A stretch of 64,000 bases of DNA from Muricoccus harenae (GCF_009848505.1 NZ_WWDL01000006.1:62001-126000), one strand, 5' to 3'; positions 1 to 10,606 are shown, counted from the stretch's first letter. Program-made: numbers and translations. Notes: generated from the sequence alone by a model not told the origin.

Positions 1-205
1 CAAATATGCCGAGGGCGAGCCCGCCATTAAGGAGATCACCCGCGTGTCCAAGCCGGGCCGGCGGGTCTACTCCAAGATCAAGGAGCTGCCGAAGTTCTAT
101 AACGGGCTCGGCATCTCCATCCTCTCCACGCCTCGCGGCGTGATGAGCGACCTCGAGGCCCGCGCCGCCAATGTCGGCGGCGAGGTCCTCTGCCGCGTGT
201 TCTGA
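1..205 (+). CDS. rpsH: 30S ribosomal protein S8, C-terminal part
   Basis: The window opens inside this gene, so only the last 67 codons are present and the start lies to the left. The visible part reads in frame 2 and ends at a TGA at 203-205. It contains the S8 C-terminal signature around 'STPRGVMS' and ends 'GGEVLCRVF', as S8 proteins do. S8 binds helix 21 of 16S rRNA and in many bacteria also represses the spc operon by binding its mRNA. The next gene, rplF, starts 14 bases downstream, which is the standard spc order. Confidence 0.95.
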   Translation, partial: KYAEGEPAIKEITRVSKPGRRVYSKIKELPKFYNGLGISILSTPRGVMSDLEARAANVGGEVLCRVF

Positions 206-219
206 CGGAGGGCAGGGGA

Positions 220-753
220 ATGTCTCGCGTAGGCAAATATCCGGTGAAGGTGCCGTCCGGCGTCACCCTCACCATCCAGGACAACGCCGTCGTGGCGAAG
301 GGCAAGCTCGGTGAGCTGCGCCTTCCGCTGACGGACAAGGTTGATGTCACGATCGGCGACGGCGAGGTTGCCGTGGCTCCGCGTGGTGACGACCGCGCCG
401 CCCGCACGATGTGGGGAACCACGCGTTCCCTGATCAACGGGATGGTGGTGGGCGTCTCCACGGGCTTCTCGAAGTCCATGGAGATCACCGGTACCGGTTA
501 CCGCGCGGCGGTGCAGGGGAAGGAGCTGGTGCTCAACCTCGGCTACAGCCACGAGATCCGTTACGCGATCCCGGAGGGCATCAAGATCACGACCGAGCGT
601 CCCACGGCCATCAAGGTCGAGGGTGCTGACAAGCAGCGCGTCGGCCAGGTCGCGGCGGAGATCCGGGCGTATCGTGGTCCTGAGCCCTATAAGGGCAAGG
701 GCATCAAGTACGACAACGAGACCATCCTCCGGAAGGAGGGTAAGAAGAAGTAA
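220..753 (+). CDS. rplF: 50S ribosomal protein L6
   Basis: The product is 177 residues, the normal length for L6. It starts 'MSRVGKYPV' and carries the family motif 'GTGYRA' in the middle and '[11 protein letters not shown]' near the C-terminus. L6 binds 23S rRNA near the sarcin-ricin loop and the GTPase centre. It sits between rpsH and rplR, as expected in the spc operon. Its TAA stop shares a base with the ATG of rplR (TAATG), so the two are probably translationally coupled. Confidence 0.98.
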   Translation: MSRVGKYPVKVPSGVTLTIQDNAVVAKGKLGELRLPLTDKVDVTIGDGEVAVAPRGDDRAARTMWGTTRSLINGMVVGVSTGFSKSMEITGTGYRAAVQGKELVLNLGYSHEIRYAIPEGIKITTERPTAIKVEGADKQRVGQVAAEIRAYRGPEPYKGKGIKYDNETILRKEGKKK

Positions 754-1115
754 TGGCCAGCAAGCTCGCACTGACGCAGCGCCGCCGTTCGCGCACGCGC
801 TACCAGATCAAGCTGAAGGGCGGCGGGCGCGTGCGCCTGTCCGTCCATCGCTCGGGCCGGCACATCTACGCCCAGATCATCGACGACAAGGCGGGCCGCA
901 CGCTCGCCGCGGCGTCGACCCTGGAGAAGGCCGTGCGCGAGGCCGGCAAGACCGGCGCCGACCTCGATGCGGCGACGACCATCGGCAAGCTGGTGGCCGA
1001 GCGTGCGCTCGCGGCCGGCGTGACCGAGGTGGTCTTCGACCGCGGTCCCTATCTCTACCATGGCCGGGTCAAGGCCCTGGCGGACGGCGCCCGCGAGGGC
1101 GGGCTGTCGTTCTGA
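753..1115 (+). CDS. rplR: 50S ribosomal protein L18
   Basis: The product is 120 residues. It has the basic N-terminus typical of L18 ('[12 protein letters not shown]') followed by '[14 protein letters not shown]' and the C-terminal '[21 protein letters not shown]'-like block, which binds 5S rRNA. L18 anchors 5S rRNA in the central protuberance of the large subunit. The start codon overlaps the rplF stop, and rpsE follows after 11 bases. Confidence 0.98.
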   Translation: MASKLALTQRRRSRTRYQIKLKGGGRVRLSVHRSGRHIYAQIIDDKAGRTLAAASTLEKAVREAGKTGADLDAATTIGKLVAERALAAGVTEVVFDRGPYLYHGRVKALADGAREGGLSF

Positions 1116-1126
1116 GGAGCTGAGGA

Positions 1127-1798
1127 ATGGCATACGCACCGCGTTCCAACGCGCCGCGTCCGGGTGGTGAGGGTGGCGGCGACGCCGACCGCCGCCGCGG
1201 CCGCGGCCGGCGTGACGACAACCGCGATAACCGTGGCGGTGATCGCGAGAACGACGAGTTCAAGGACAAGCTCGTCACCATCAACCGCGTCGCCAAGGTG
1301 GTGAAGGGTGGCCGTCGCTTCTCCTTCGCCGCACTGGTCGTCGTGGGCGATGAGAAGGGTCGGGTGGGCTGGGGCGCCGGCAAGGCGCGCGAGGTCCCGG
1401 AGGCGATCCGCAAGGCGACGGAGCGGGCCAAGCGCGGCCTGATCCGCGTGCCGATGCGCGAGGGTCGTACCCTGCATCACGACGTGATCGGCGAATTCGG
1501 CGCCGGCCGTGTGATTCTCCGTGCGGCTCCGGCCGGTACGGGCATCATTGCGGGCGGCCCGATGCGCGCCGTGTTCGAGGTGCTGGGCATGGGCGATGTC
1601 GTTGCCAAGTGCACCGGCACGACGAACCCGCACAACATGGTCAAGGCGACCTTCGCCGGCCTGGCCCGTTGCTCGAGCCCCCGGGCCGTGGCCGCGCGTC
1701 GTGGCAAGAAGGTGGCTGACCTCCTGCCGAGCCCGCGTGGTGGCGACGCTGCCAACGCGTCCGGCACGGCTTCGGCCACGGAGGCGGCCAATGTCTGA
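1127..1798 (+). CDS. rpsE: 30S ribosomal protein S5
   Basis: The product is 223 residues, longer than the roughly 167 of E. coli S5. The extra length is an Arg/Gly/Asp-rich N-terminal tail (about residues 1-42) and an Ala-rich C-terminal tail, both common in Acetobacteraceae. The core '[20 protein letters not shown]' and '[13 protein letters not shown]' are classic S5 motifs. S5 takes part in decoding accuracy and mRNA entry. The last bases overlap rpmD in another frame (ATG at 1791, stop at 1796-1798). Confidence 0.97.
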   Translation: MAYAPRSNAPRPGGEGGGDADRRRGRGRRDDNRDNRGGDRENDEFKDKLVTINRVAKVVKGGRRFSFAALVVVGDEKGRVGWGAGKAREVPEAIRKATERAKRGLIRVPMREGRTLHHDVIGEFGAGRVILRAAPAGTGIIAGGPMRAVFEVLGMGDVVAKCTGTTNPHNMVKATFAGLARCSSPRAVAARRGKKVADLLPSPRGGDAANASGTASATEAANV

Positions 1799-1979
1799 GT
1801 CCGTCAAGAAGACCGTGAAGGTGACCCAGACCGGGTCGCCGATCGGCCGCAAGCCCGGCCAGCGCGAGACGCTGATCGGCCTGGGCCTGAACAAGATGCA
1901 CCGGTCGCGCGAGCTTGAGGATACCCCTGCCGTGCAGGGCATGATTCGCAAGGTCGCGCACCTGGTGAAGGTGGGCTGA
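1791..1979 (+). CDS. rpmD: 50S ribosomal protein L30
   Basis: A 62-codon gene starts at the ATG at 1791, overlapping the end of rpsE by 8 bases. The product contains '[19 protein letters not shown]', the L30 signature, then '[20 protein letters not shown]'. L30 is a small large-subunit protein absent from some bacteria. The position between rpsE and rplO is the standard one. A longer reading frame from 1521 exists, but its first 90 codons merely shadow rpsE. Confidence 0.96.
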   Translation: MSESVKKTVKVTQTGSPIGRKPGQRETLIGLGLNKMHRSRELEDTPAVQGMIRKVAHLVKVG

Positions 1980-1982
1980 ACC

Positions 1983-2471
1983 ATGAAGCTCAATGAACTG
2001 CGCGACAACGAGGGCGCCCGCCCGAAGTTCAAGCGCATTGGCCGGGGCATCGGCTCCGGCAAGGGCAAGACCGGTGGGCGCGGCGTCAAGGGTCAGAAGG
2101 CCCGGACCGGCGTGTCGCTGAACGGCTTCGAGGGTGGCCAGCTACCGCTGTACCGCCGTCTGCCGAAGCGCGGCTTCCATAACCTGTTCCGCAAGGAATA
2201 CGCCGTCATCAATCTCGGCTCGCTGGACAAGGCGATCGAGAGCGGCGTCCTCCCGGCTGGTGAGGTGGTTGACGAAGCGGCGCTGGTCAAGGCTGGCCTG
2301 GTCCGCATCGGCAAGAAGGCGGGCGTCCGCCTCCTGGCCAAGGGCGAGATCAAGCGCGCGGTGACCGTCTCCGTGGCCGGGGCTTCGGCCGCTGCCATCG
2401 CGGCGGTTGAGGCCGCCGGCGGCAGCGTCACGGTCCGCGAGGTTGCGGCCGAGGAAGCGCCCTCCGCTTGA
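1983..2471 (+). CDS. rplO: 50S ribosomal protein L15
   Basis: The product is 162 residues and starts '[20 protein letters not shown]'. The Gly/Lys-rich segment '[20 protein letters not shown]' is the L15 hallmark and penetrates 23S rRNA. L15 is a late-assembly large-subunit protein. It starts three bases after the rpmD stop, and secY follows after 94 bases. Confidence 0.98.
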   Translation: MKLNELRDNEGARPKFKRIGRGIGSGKGKTGGRGVKGQKARTGVSLNGFEGGQLPLYRRLPKRGFHNLFRKEYAVINLGSLDKAIESGVLPAGEVVDEAALVKAGLVRIGKKAGVRLLAKGEIKRAVTVSVAGASAAAIAAVEAAGGSVTVREVAAEEAPSA

Positions 2472-2565
2472 TCGCGGTGGCTCTGACCACTACCTGACTG
2501 TTAGACTGTTCTGCGGCGCCGCGGGCTCTCCCCCGGCGCCGTAGTCGTGAGAGAGGGTCATCCCC

Positions 2566-3954
2566 ATGGCGTCCGCCGCCGAGCAGCTCGCGGCCAATCT
2601 CAACCTCGGCGTGCTCTCCCGCGCGACCGAGCTGAAGAAGCGGCTCTGGTTCACCCTGGGTGCGTTGATCGTCTACCGCCTGGGCACCTACATCCCGGTG
2701 CCGGGGGTGGATGCGGCGGTGATGGCCGAGATCCTGTCGCAGCATGGCGGCGGCATCCTCGGCATGTTCGACATGTTCACGGGCGGTGCGCTTGGGCGGA
2801 TGACCGTCTTCGCCCTGAACATCATGCCCTACATATCGGCTTCGATCATCGTGCAGCTGATGTCGGCCGCCATTCCGTCCTGGGAAGCCCTCAAGAAGGA
2901 GGGTGAATCGGGCCGGAAGAAGCTGAACCAGTACACGCGCTACCTGACCGTCCTGATTGCCTTCTTCCAGGCCTATGGCATTGCCGTCGGGCTTGAGGGC
3001 ATGCGCGGGAATTTCGGTGCCGCCGTGCTGGATCCTGGCCTGTTCTTCCGCGTCTCGTGCATCACCACCCTGGTTGGTGGCACGATGTTCCTGATGTGGC
3101 TTGGCGAGCAGATCACGGCGCGCGGCGTCGGTAACGGCATCTCGTTGATCATCTTCGCGGGCATCGTCGCGAACCTGCCCCATGCGCTGATCTCCACGCT
3201 GGAACTGGGCCGGACCGGCGCCCTGTCGCCCTTCTTCATCATCTTCTTCCTGCTGATGGCCCTGGCCGTGATCGCCTTCGTGGTCTTCATCGAGCGGGCG
3301 CAGCGGAAGATCCCCGTGCAGTACCCGAAGCGCCAGGTAGGCAACCGCATGTTCGGCGGCGACTCCACGCACCTGCCGCTGAAGCTGAACACTGCCGGGG
3401 TCATCCCGCCGATCTTCGCCTCATCGCTGCTCCTGCTGCCAGCCACCTTCTCCGGCTTTGCCGCGACCCAGGGGGAGGACACCTGGATCACTCGTGCCGC
3501 CGCGCTGCTGGCGCATGGGCAGCCGCTCTATATGGGCCTTTATGTGGCCCTCATCATCTTCTTCGCGTTCTTCTACACGGCGGTCGTCTTCAACCCGCAG
3601 GAGACGGCGGACAATCTGAAGAAGTATGGCGGCTTCGTTCCCGGCATCCGCCCGGGCGCGGCCACGGCCGAGTATTTCGACCGCGTGCTGACCCGGCTGA
3701 CCCTGGTCGGCGCCATCTATCTCTGCATCGTCTGCCTGATCCCGGAATTCCTGATCAGCCAGTACGGCGTGCCCTTCTACTTCGGCGGCACCAGCCTCCT
3801 CATCATCGTGTCCGTCACCATGGACACCGTGGCGCAGGTGCAGTCGCATCTCTTTGCGCATCAGTATGAGGGGCTCATCAAGAAGTCCCGTCTCGGCGGC
3901 CGCGGCCCCGGACCCAGCCCCGTCACCCCGCGCGGAGGGAGCCCCCGCCGATGA
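2566..3954 (+). CDS. secY: Protein translocase subunit SecY
   Basis: The product is 462 residues with about ten hydrophobic membrane segments. It forms the channel of the SecYEG translocon in the inner membrane. Family motifs include '[10 protein letters not shown]' near the N-terminus, '[13 protein letters not shown]' in TM2, '[13 protein letters not shown]' and '[21 protein letters not shown]' in the cytoplasmic loop. The C-terminus has a Gly/Pro/Arg-rich tail. The stop overlaps the adk start by four bases (ATGA), which suggests coupled translation. Confidence 0.98.
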   Translation: MASAAEQLAANLNLGVLSRATELKKRLWFTLGALIVYRLGTYIPVPGVDAAVMAEILSQHGGGILGMFDMFTGGALGRMTVFALNIMPYISASIIVQLMSAAIPSWEALKKEGESGRKKLNQYTRYLTVLIAFFQAYGIAVGLEGMRGNFGAAVLDPGLFFRVSCITTLVGGTMFLMWLGEQITARGVGNGISLIIFAGIVANLPHALISTLELGRTGALSPFFIIFFLLMALAVIAFVVFIERAQRKIPVQYPKRQVGNRMFGGDSTHLPLKLNTAGVIPPIFASSLLLLPATFSGFAATQGEDTWITRAAALLAHGQPLYMGLYVALIIFFAFFYTAVVFNPQETADNLKKYGGFVPGIRPGAATAEYFDRVLTRLTLVGAIYLCIVCLIPEFLISQYGVPFYFGGTSLLIIVSVTMDTVAQVQSHLFAHQYEGLIKKSRLGGRGPGPSPVTPRGGSPRR

Positions 3955-4601
3955 ACCTGATCCTTCTGGGCCCGCCGGGAGCGGGGAAGGGGACGCAGGC
4001 GAAGGCACTGCAGGACCGGCACGGGATCGCCCAGATCTCGACCGGCGACATGCTTCGGGCGGAGGTGAAGTCGGGCTCCACGATTGGCAACGAGGCCAAG
4101 GCGATCATGGAGCGTGGCGAGCTCGTCCCAGACGCCATAATCACGGCCATGCTCGCCATGCGGGTGCAGAAGCCCGATTGCGCCAGCGGTTTTATCCTGG
4201 ACGGCTTTCCCCGCACCGTGCCCCAGGCTGAAGCGCTGGACGTGATGCTGGCTGAGATGGGCCTGGCGCTGAACCACGTGATCGAGCTGAAGGTGGATGA
4301 CGGGGCGCTGGTTGAGCGCATCGCCGGTCGCTTCACCTGCTCGGCCTGCGGCGCCGGCTACCATGACCGCTTCAAGCCGACCCAGGTTGCCGGCGTCTGT
4401 GATGTGTGCGGCAGCCATGAGTTCACTCGGCGGGCCGATGACAAGGCCGAGACGGTTGCGGCACGGCTCGAGGCCTACCACCGCCAGACCGCGCCGCTGC
4501 TGCCCTACTATGCGGCGCAGGGGAAGCTCCGGCACGTGGACGGGATGGCCGATATGGCCACCGTCTCCCGCCAGCTGGAAGCGATCCTCGATGGGGCTTG
4601 A
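3951..4601 (+). CDS. adk: Adenylate kinase, zinc-binding LID type
   Basis: This enzyme interconverts ATP + AMP and 2 ADP in the cytoplasm. The 216-residue protein begins with the P-loop '[10 protein letters not shown]' (residues 7-16) and has the NMP-binding '[10 protein letters not shown]'. The signature 'FILDGFPRT' is also present. The LID domain carries two CxxC pairs ('CSAC' and 'CDVC', about residues 126-151), which in related enzymes bind a structural zinc. It is coupled to secY by a 4-base overlap, a common arrangement. Confidence 0.97.
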   Translation: MNLILLGPPGAGKGTQAKALQDRHGIAQISTGDMLRAEVKSGSTIGNEAKAIMERGELVPDAIITAMLAMRVQKPDCASGFILDGFPRTVPQAEALDVMLAEMGLALNHVIELKVDDGALVERIAGRFTCSACGAGYHDRFKPTQVAGVCDVCGSHEFTRRADDKAETVAARLEAYHRQTAPLLPYYAAQGKLRHVDGMADMATVSRQLEAILDGA

Positions 4602-4807
4602 CTCTCCAGGGTCCAGCCCGTAAATCGCCCCTCTTCGCGGCGGGGCCCAACCCGGCCGCAATTTCGCTTGCACGGATTTGATCCTGGGCTACCCAGGATC
4701 GGTCCACCCAAGATTGGCCCGGCCGCCGCTGCGGTGGGGCCAGGATCACCTCGCCGGACGGCTCCACCGACCGGCCCGAACGGAGCGTTAGGCTCCAGGA
4801 GAGCAAC
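4602..4807 (+). promoter_or_regulatory. adk-rpsM intergenic leader with a perfect hairpin
   Basis: These 206 bases separate the spc and alpha operons. They contain a perfect 9-bp inverted repeat with a 3-base loop at 4680-4700 (GATCCTGGG / CCCAGGATC), followed by a GC-rich imperfect repeat at about 4718-4745. No gene is visible. A TTGCAC element at 4668-4673 could be a -35 box, but no convincing -10 follows at standard spacing. The repeat could be a structured leader for the rpsM-rpsK-rpoA-rplQ operon; this is inference. Confidence 0.4.
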
Positions 4808-5185
4808 GTGGCGCGCATCGCCGGCGTGAACATCCCCGACAACAAGCGCGTGCACATTTCGCTGCGCTATATCTTTGGTATTGGCCCCAAGAATGCGGCC
4901 GACATCTGCGCGAAGCTCGGCATCCCCGAGGAGCGCCGCGTGAACCAGCTCTCCGAGGACGAGCTGCTTCGCCTTCGCGAGACGCTCGATCGCGACTACC
5001 GCGTGGAGGGTGACCTCCGCCGCGAGGTGGCGATGAACATCAAGCGGCTGATGGACATGGCCTGCTACCGTGGCCTGCGTCATCGCCGGGGTCTGCCGGT
5101 GCGCGGCCAGCGCACCCACACGAACGCGCGCACCCGCAAGGGCAAGGCGGTCGCGATCGCCGGCAAGAAGAAGGTGACGAAGTAA
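4808..5185 (+). CDS. rpsM: 30S ribosomal protein S13
   Basis: The product is 125 residues and starts with GTG at 4808. It begins '[14 protein letters not shown]', with the family motif 'YIFGIGP', and ends with the basic tail '[15 protein letters not shown]' that contacts P-site tRNA. S13 sits in the head of the small subunit. It heads the alpha operon, with rpsK starting 1 base after its stop. Confidence 0.98.
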   Translation: MARIAGVNIPDNKRVHISLRYIFGIGPKNAADICAKLGIPEERRVNQLSEDELLRLRETLDRDYRVEGDLRREVAMNIKRLMDMACYRGLRHRRGLPVRGQRTHTNARTRKGKAVAIAGKKKVTK

Positions 5186-5186
5186 G

Positions 5187-5585
5187 ATGGCGCGTCAGCC
5201 GAACGCGGGCTCCCGCCCCCGCAAGAAGGAACGGAAGAACATCTCTTCCGGCGTGGCCCACGTCCTCGCCTCCTTCAACAACACGATCGTCACGATCACG
5301 GACAGCCAGGGCAACGCCATCGCTTGGTCGTCTTCGGGGTCGCAGGGCTTCAAGGGCAGCCGCAAGTCCACCCCCTACGCCGCGCAGGTCGCGGCTGAGG
5401 ATGCGGGCAAGAAGGCGCGCGAGCACGGTATGGAGACGCTGGAGATCATGGTCTCCGGTCCCGGTTCGGGCCGCGAGAGCGCGCTTCGTGCCCTGCAGGC
5501 CGTCGGCTTCTACGTCACGGCGATCAAGGACGTGACGCCGATCCCGCACAATGGCTGCCGCCCTCGCAAGCGGCGCCGCGTCTGA
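5187..5585 (+). CDS. rpsK: 30S ribosomal protein S11
   Basis: The product is 132 residues. Signature segments are '[18 protein letters not shown]', '[18 protein letters not shown]' and the C-terminal '[18 protein letters not shown]'. S11 lies on the platform of the small subunit near the Shine-Dalgarno helix. It is followed by rpoA after 16 bases. Confidence 0.98.
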   Translation: MARQPNAGSRPRKKERKNISSGVAHVLASFNNTIVTITDSQGNAIAWSSSGSQGFKGSRKSTPYAAQVAAEDAGKKAREHGMETLEIMVSGPGSGRESALRALQAVGFYVTAIKDVTPIPHNGCRPRKRRRV

Positions 5586-5601
5586 CAGGGGTATCACCAC
5601 C

Positions 5602-6627
5602 ATGAGTGGCGTGATGGATCGCAACTGGCGTTCCCTGATCAAGCCCGAGCGTCTGGACGTGGAGGGGGGCAACGACCCCTCCCGCAACGCGACCATCATC
5701 GCGGAGCCGCTGGAGCGCGGCTTCGGCATGACGCTCGGCAACGCCCTGCGCCGCGTGCTGTTGTCCTCCCTCCAGGGGGCGGCGGTGACCGCGGTGCAGA
5801 TCGATGGCGCGCTGCATGAATTCAGCAGCCTGCCGGGTGTGCGCGAGGACGTGACGGACATTGTCCTGAACATCAAGCGCCTGGCAATCCGCATGCAGGG
5901 CGAGGGCAGCAAGCGCCTCTCTCTGACGGCGACCGGCCCGGGCGAGGTGACGGCTGGCCAGATCCAGGTGACCGGCGACATCGAGATCGCCAATCCGGAA
6001 CTGGTCATCTGTACGCTGGATGACGGCGCGAAGCTCAATGCCGAGCTGACCGTGGCCACGGGCAAGGGCTATGTCCCGGCTTCTGAGAACCGCCCCGAGG
6101 ACGCGCCGATCGGCCTGATCCCCGTGGACGCCATCTATTCTCCGGTGCGACGCGTCGCCTACCGCGTGGAGCCGACCCGCGTTGGCCAGCGCACGGACTA
6201 CGACAAGCTCGTGCTCAACGTGGAGACCGACGGCACGGTTACGCCGGATGACGCGGTGGCCCTCGCCGCCCGTATCCTGCAGGATCAGCTTCAGCTCTTC
6301 ATCAACTTCGACGAGCCGCGCGAGGCGCGAGCCGCCGAGGTCGAGGACGACCTGCCGTTCAACCGTAACCTGCTCCGTAAGGTGGACGAGCTCGAGCTCT
6401 CTGTCCGCTCGGCGAACTGCCTGAAGAACGACAACATCGTCTATATCGGCGATCTCGTTCAGAAGTCCGAGCAGGAGATGCTGCGCACGCCGAACTTCGG
6501 GCGCAAGTCGCTGAACGAGATCAAGGAGGTCCTCACCTCCATGGGTCTGCAGCTCGGCATGAACGTGTCCGGCTGGCCGCCGGAGAACATCGAGGACCTG
6601 GCCCGCAAGGTCGACGAGCCGTTCTAA
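5602..6627 (+). CDS. rpoA: DNA-directed RNA polymerase subunit alpha
   Basis: The product is 341 residues when started at the ATG at 5602, which has an AGGGGT sequence 10 bases upstream. A second in-frame ATG at 5614 would begin '[14 protein letters not shown]'. The N-terminal dimerisation and assembly domain has '[20 protein letters not shown]'. The C-terminal domain, which contacts UP elements and activators, has '[18 protein letters not shown]'. Order rpsK-rpoA-rplQ is standard. The frame is open further upstream into rpsK, but that part is not homologous. Confidence 0.97.
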   Translation: MSGVMDRNWRSLIKPERLDVEGGNDPSRNATIIAEPLERGFGMTLGNALRRVLLSSLQGAAVTAVQIDGALHEFSSLPGVREDVTDIVLNIKRLAIRMQGEGSKRLSLTATGPGEVTAGQIQVTGDIEIANPELVICTLDDGAKLNAELTVATGKGYVPASENRPEDAPIGLIPVDAIYSPVRRVAYRVEPTRVGQRTDYDKLVLNVETDGTVTPDDAVALAARILQDQLQLFINFDEPREARAAEVEDDLPFNRNLLRKVDELELSVRSANCLKNDNIVYIGDLVQKSEQEMLRTPNFGRKSLNEIKEVLTSMGLQLGMNVSGWPPENIEDLARKVDEPF

Positions 6628-6657
6628 GCGGCTGCGTAAGGAAGGACGAGTAGTCAG

Positions 6658-7083
6658 ATGCGTCACGGGGTCTCGGGCCGGAAGCTCGGCGTTACCTCCG
6701 CCCACCGGATCTCCATGTTTCGCAACATGGCGACCAGCCTGCTCAAGCATGAGCAGATCACCACCACGCTGCCGAAGGCCAAGGAGCTGCGCCCCTATGT
6801 GGAGCGCATCATCACCCTGGGTAAGCGCGGCGACCTGCATGCCCGCCGTCAGGCGAGTGCACAGATCCGCGACGCCGCGGTGGTCCGCAAGCTGTTCGAC
6901 ACGCTTGCCCCGCGCTACGCGGCGCGTAGCGGCGGCTACACGCGCGTACTCCGCGCCGGCATCCGCTACGGCGATGCCGCGCAAATGGCGGTGATTGAGC
7001 TAGTCGAGCGCGATGTGGCCGCCAAGGGGCTGGACAGTGGTCCGAAGCCCGAGGTGGCGGAGGAAGAGACGGCCGAGGCGTGA
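6658..7083 (+). CDS. rplQ: 50S ribosomal protein L17
   Basis: The product is 141 residues, starting '[17 protein letters not shown]', the invariant L17 N-terminus, followed by '[20 protein letters not shown]'. The C-terminus is a short acidic tail. L17 contacts 23S rRNA near the exit tunnel. It closes the ribosomal superoperon. The next gene starts with a GTG that overlaps its stop. Confidence 0.98.
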   Translation: MRHGVSGRKLGVTSAHRISMFRNMATSLLKHEQITTTLPKAKELRPYVERIITLGKRGDLHARRQASAQIRDAAVVRKLFDTLAPRYAARSGGYTRVLRAGIRYGDAAQMAVIELVERDVAAKGLDSGPKPEVAEEETAEA

Positions 7084-7565
7084 ACACGCCTCACCGGAAG
7101 CTTTGGCAAAGGGCGGGTGGGCAACCACTCGCCCTTCTGCTTTTGGCCGCCCTGCTCGCAGCGCCTGCTTCTGCCCAGCCTGTACCGGAACCCTCTCCGG
7201 TGATGCTGGAGGGGCAGCCCATCGCCAAGCTTGCCGCTCATCCCGACCTATCGATCGTCTTCCGCTCCGTCACGCGAGGGCGGCAGACCTATATCCTGCG
7301 CCATCTGCGCGCCGCCGGTCCCGGTAAGCTGGAGGTGGACGAGGCGCACCGCTATGTCTTCGGGTGGACTTGCGACGGCGGCGATTGCGCGCGGGAAGGG
7401 CTCTTCCTCGGCTATGACAGCCAGACGGAGCGCATGTACCTCCTGCTCCTGGACGAAGGCTATGCGAGCCTCACCGTCCCGACGCGCGGTGCGCCGTGGC
7501 CCGCGCCTCTGGCCGAGGCCGTCCTGGAGGTGAAGCCGGATCTTCGCTCCTTCCGCTCGGAGTAG
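7080..7565 (+). CDS. Predicted secreted protein of unknown function
   Basis: The 161-residue product starts with GTG at 7080, overlapping the rplQ stop, so it may be translated from the ribosomal transcript. It has a clear signal peptide: a basic start, a run of Leu/Ala, and the cleavage-like 'APASAQP' near residue 33. The mature part is about 128 residues with two cysteines spaced as 'CDGGDC' that could form a disulfide. I do not recognise the family. Its closeness to rplQ may be incidental. Confidence 0.75.
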   Translation: MNTPHRKLWQRAGGQPLALLLLAALLAAPASAQPVPEPSPVMLEGQPIAKLAAHPDLSIVFRSVTRGRQTYILRHLRAAGPGKLEVDEAHRYVFGWTCDGGDCAREGLFLGYDSQTERMYLLLLDEGYASLTVPTRGAPWPAPLAEAVLEVKPDLRSFRSE

Positions 7566-7640
7566 CGGACACCCGTCCCTGCCGCGCAACGGAGCGCCGC
7601 TGGCCCCGTTCCAGAACCGGATCTGGAAAGGATCGCCTCG

Positions 7641-7826
7641 ATGATGCGCTGGACTCTCGGACTCGCCGTGCTCTTCACCCTGCTGGCCCTGGTGGCGCGG
7701 GTCCTGCAGTTCGGCTTCTCGCTCGCGCTGCTGGTGGTAGCGGGGATTGCGTTGGTGGTGGCCCTCGTTGCGGGCTTGGCGTCCCGGTTGGGCGCGCGAA
7801 GTGGCCCGCCCAACCGCGTTCCCTGA
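7641..7826 (+). CDS. Small membrane protein, two predicted TM segments
   Basis: A 61-codon gene begins with ATG ATG at 7641, with AAAGGA about 11 bases upstream. Nearly the whole product is hydrophobic (about residues 5-50, probably two helices), ending in a short Arg/Pro tail. No family is recognised. It converges on the Bug receptor gene, with one base between the stops. The regular hydrophobic pattern and ribosome binding site support a real gene. Confidence 0.6.
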   Translation: MMRWTLGLAVLFTLLALVARVLQFGFSLALLVVAGIALVVALVAGLASRLGARSGPPNRVP

Positions 7827-7827
7827 G

Positions 7828-8799
7828 CTACTCGAGGCGGATATTGGCCTCGCGGACGAGCGTGGCCATGGTCGCGCGGCCCTCCTGCACGAAGCGCGCG
7901 AACTCCGCCGGGGAGGAGCCGACGGGCACCGCCACCAGCTGATCCAGCCGCGCCCTCGCCTCCGGCTCCGACAGCGCCGCCGTCATCGTGGCATGCAGCC
8001 GCTCCGCTATCGCGGTGGGCGTTCCGGCGGGAGCAAAGAGCGCGCACCACTCGGCGATGAGCAGCCCCGGCACGCCAGCCTCGGCGAAGGTCGGCACATC
8101 CGCGCGGGAGGGCAGCCGCGCATCAGTCGCGACCGCCAGGATCCGAGCCCGGCCCGAATCTGCGATTGGCCCGGCCGAGAGGGCGGTAATGAAGGTGCCG
8201 TCCAGCACGCCGGCCGCCAGGTCCCGCGCCGCATCCGCCCCGCCGCGATAGGCCGCATGCGTGACCTCGATTCCAGCCAGGCGCTGCAGCTGCGCCAGGG
8301 CCAGGTGGCCCGCCGTGGCATTGCCCTGCGTCCCGATGTTCAGCGTGCCCGGCCGTTGCTTCGCCAGGGCGACGAAGTCGCTGACGCTGCGCGCCGGGCT
8401 ATCCGCCTTCACCGCCAGGACCTGGGGGAAGGTGGCCGCGAGCGTGATCGGCAGGAAGGCCGTCGTGTAGTCGAAGGACAGACCGCGCAGCAGGCTTGGG
8501 TTCACGATATGCGAGGACGCGTCCCAGAGCAGGGTGTGACCATCCGGTGCCGCCTGCGCGACGGCGGCACCGCCATTGGACCCGCTGCCGCCGGTGCGAT
8601 TCTCCACCACGACGTTCTGCCCCAGCTTCTCCGCCATGCGCGGCGCCAGCACGCGGGCGACGCTGTCCGCGGCGCCGCCCGCGGCGAAGGCCACGATGAG
8701 GCGGATCGGCCGGTTGGGCCAGTTGCCCTGAGCTCGCAGCGCACGCGGCGCGGCCAGGGCGGCGGCGGAAACGCCCAGGAGGGCGCGGCGATGGAACAT
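7828..8799 (-). CDS. Tripartite tricarboxylate transporter receptor (Bug family)
   Basis: The product is 323 residues. It begins with a signal peptide ('MFHRRALLGVSAAALAAPRALRAQ') and the Bug signature 'WPNRPIRLIVAFAAGGAADSVAR'. Family blocks 'VVENRTGGSGSNGGAAVAQ' and 'THAAYRGGADAARDLAAGVLDG' follow. Bug proteins are periplasmic binding proteins for carboxylates feeding TctAB permeases. No permease gene lies nearby, so this is an orphan receptor, as is common in Acetobacteraceae and Burkholderiales. The ligand cannot be inferred. Confidence 0.92.
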   Translation of the reverse strand: MFHRRALLGVSAAALAAPRALRAQGNWPNRPIRLIVAFAAGGAADSVARVLAPRMAEKLGQNVVVENRTGGSGSNGGAAVAQAAPDGHTLLWDASSHIVNPSLLRGLSFDYTTAFLPITLAATFPQVLAVKADSPARSVSDFVALAKQRPGTLNIGTQGNATAGHLALAQLQRLAGIEVTHAAYRGGADAARDLAAGVLDGTFITALSAGPIADSGRARILAVATDARLPSRADVPTFAEAGVPGLLIAEWCALFAPAGTPTAIAERLHATMTAALSEPEARARLDQLVAVPVGSSPAEFARFVQEGRATMATLVREANIRLE

Positions 8800-8945
8800 G
8801 GGACGGAATCCTCAGGCTTGGTTGCCGGGATGGAGGCTATCAGCCCGGCCGAGGTCAAGCCCGAAGCGCGCGCCGCCCCTTGCCGCGGCCAAGCCCAGCG
8901 CGCTTCATGCGCCACCCTGGATACGTCCTCGTCACGGAGCCCCGA

Positions 8946-9779
8946 ATGCGCGTCACCGTCGTGCAGATGAACCCCGGCGCCGACAAGGCCGCCAACATCG
9001 CCCAGGCCGCGCGGCTGGCGGGCGGCGCGATCGAGTCCGACCGCCCGGACATCATTGCCTTTCCCGAGATCTGGACCTGCCTCGGCGGTGATCGCGCGAC
9101 CAAGCTGGCCGCGGCCGAGATGCTGCCGGAGCCAGGCTCGAACGCGCGCGGCGGCGAGGCCTATGAGGCGCTGCGCGAGATGGCGGTGGCCAACCGCATC
9201 CATGTCCATGGCGGCAGCATCGGCGAGCGCGTCGGCGACCGCCTGCGCAACACCAGCCTCGTCTTCGGCCCGGACGGGCGGGAGATCGCCCGCTACAGCA
9301 AGATCCACCTCTTCGACATCACGGCGCCCGACGGCACTGGATACCGCGAGAGCTCGACCTATGACGGCGGCAGCGCCGTGGTCACAGCCAAGGTCGGCGA
9401 CACGCAATGCGGCCTCGCGATCTGCTATGACGTTCGCTTCCCCGAGCTGTTCCTCTCTCTCCGCAAGGCCGGCGCCGAGCTGATATTCCTGCCCGCCGCC
9501 TTCACCCTGCAGACTGGCAAGGACCATTGGGAGGTGCTGATCCGCGCCCGCGCGATCGAGACCCAGTGCTGGTTCGCCGCCCCTGCCTGCTGGGGACAGC
9601 ACATGGAGCCCAAGGGGCCGCGCCACACCTATGGCCATTCCCTGGTCTGCGATCCCTGGGGCCATGTCGTCGCGAAGTGCTCGGACGGCACAGGCTGGGC
9701 CACCGCCCGCGTCGGCCGGGCGGTGACGGAGCGGGTGCGGCGTGACATGCCGGTGCTGGAGCACCGGCGACTCGCATGA
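8946..9779 (+). CDS. Carbon-nitrogen hydrolase, nitrilase superfamily (Nit1/Nit2-like)
   Basis: The product is 277 residues from the ATG at 8946, chosen because the fold begins at once with '[18 protein letters not shown]'. The catalytic triad is visible: Glu41 ('AFPEIW'), Lys119 ('YSKIHLFDI') and Cys160 ('[11 protein letters not shown]'). The sequence is closest to the Nit subfamily, whose members act as omega-amidases or deaminated-glutathione amidases; the exact substrate is not certain. Its stop overlaps the nadK start by four bases, implying cotranslation. Confidence 0.88.
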   Translation: MRVTVVQMNPGADKAANIAQAARLAGGAIESDRPDIIAFPEIWTCLGGDRATKLAAAEMLPEPGSNARGGEAYEALREMAVANRIHVHGGSIGERVGDRLRNTSLVFGPDGREIARYSKIHLFDITAPDGTGYRESSTYDGGSAVVTAKVGDTQCGLAICYDVRFPELFLSLRKAGAELIFLPAAFTLQTGKDHWEVLIRARAIETQCWFAAPACWGQHMEPKGPRHTYGHSLVCDPWGHVVAKCSDGTGWATARVGRAVTERVRRDMPVLEHRRLA

Positions 9780-10603
9780 CAGCCGCGCTCCTCGGCGGCA
9801 CGCCCGATCCGGATGCCGTGCGCGAGCTTCCGGACGACCTGACCGGGCGCATCGCCTTCCATGCCGCCGCGACCGAGGAAGCCGCCGCCGCCCGCGAGCG
9901 CCTCGTGGCTCTCTATGGCGACGCACCGGTGGAGGAGGCCTCGGTAGTGGTGGCGCTCGGCGGTGACGGCGCCATGCTGGAGACGCAGCACCGCTTTCTC
10001 GGCAAGGGCCTGCCCGTCTATGGCATGAATCGCGGCAGCGTCGGCTTCCTGATGAATCCCTATCGGGAGGAGGGGCTGCCCGAGCGCCTGAAATCCGCTC
10101 AGGCCGCCTCCCTCCAGCCGCTCCGGATGCGCGCCACGAATGCCGCCGGCGAGGTGGAGGAGGCTCTGGCCATCAACGAGGTCTCGCTGCTGCGCGAGAC
10201 CCGCCAGGCAGCCAAGATCCGCATCCTGGTCGATGGCAAGGTGCGGCTGCCAGAGCTGATCTGCGACGGTATCCTCGTCTCCACGCCAGCGGGCAGCACG
10301 GCCTACAACCTCTCCGCCCATGGGCCGATTATCCCGCTCGGGACCAACCTGCTGGCGATGACTCCCATCTCCGCCTTCCGCCCGCGCCGCTGGCGTGGCG
10401 CGCTGCTGCCTGGCACGGCCTCGGTGGTCTTCGAGATCCTGGAGGCCGAGAAGCGCCCCGTCGCTGCCGTCGCCGACTACACCGAAGTGCGCGACATCCG
10501 CCGCGTGGAGATTTGCGAGGACCACCGCCTGCGCCTGACCATGCTTTTCGAGCCGGATCAGGGCCTGCCGGAGCGTATTCTTGCGGAGCAGTTCACGGTC
10601 TGA
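9776..10603 (+). CDS. nadK: NAD kinase
   Basis: This enzyme phosphorylates NAD to NADP. The 275-residue product has the 'GGDGAML' motif (residues 62-68), the '[15 protein letters not shown]' segment and the Gly-rich '[17 protein letters not shown]' block that binds NAD. Start and the preceding nitrilase-family gene overlap by ATGA. It converges with the dehalogenase-like gene, with only three bases between stops. Confidence 0.95.
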   Translation: MTAALLGGTPDPDAVRELPDDLTGRIAFHAAATEEAAAARERLVALYGDAPVEEASVVVALGGDGAMLETQHRFLGKGLPVYGMNRGSVGFLMNPYREEGLPERLKSAQAASLQPLRMRATNAAGEVEEALAINEVSLLRETRQAAKIRILVDGKVRLPELICDGILVSTPAGSTAYNLSAHGPIIPLGTNLLAMTPISAFRPRRWRGALLPGTASVVFEILEAEKRPVAAVADYTEVRDIRRVEICEDHRLRLTMLFEPDQGLPERILAEQFTV

Positions 10604-10606
10604 GGC

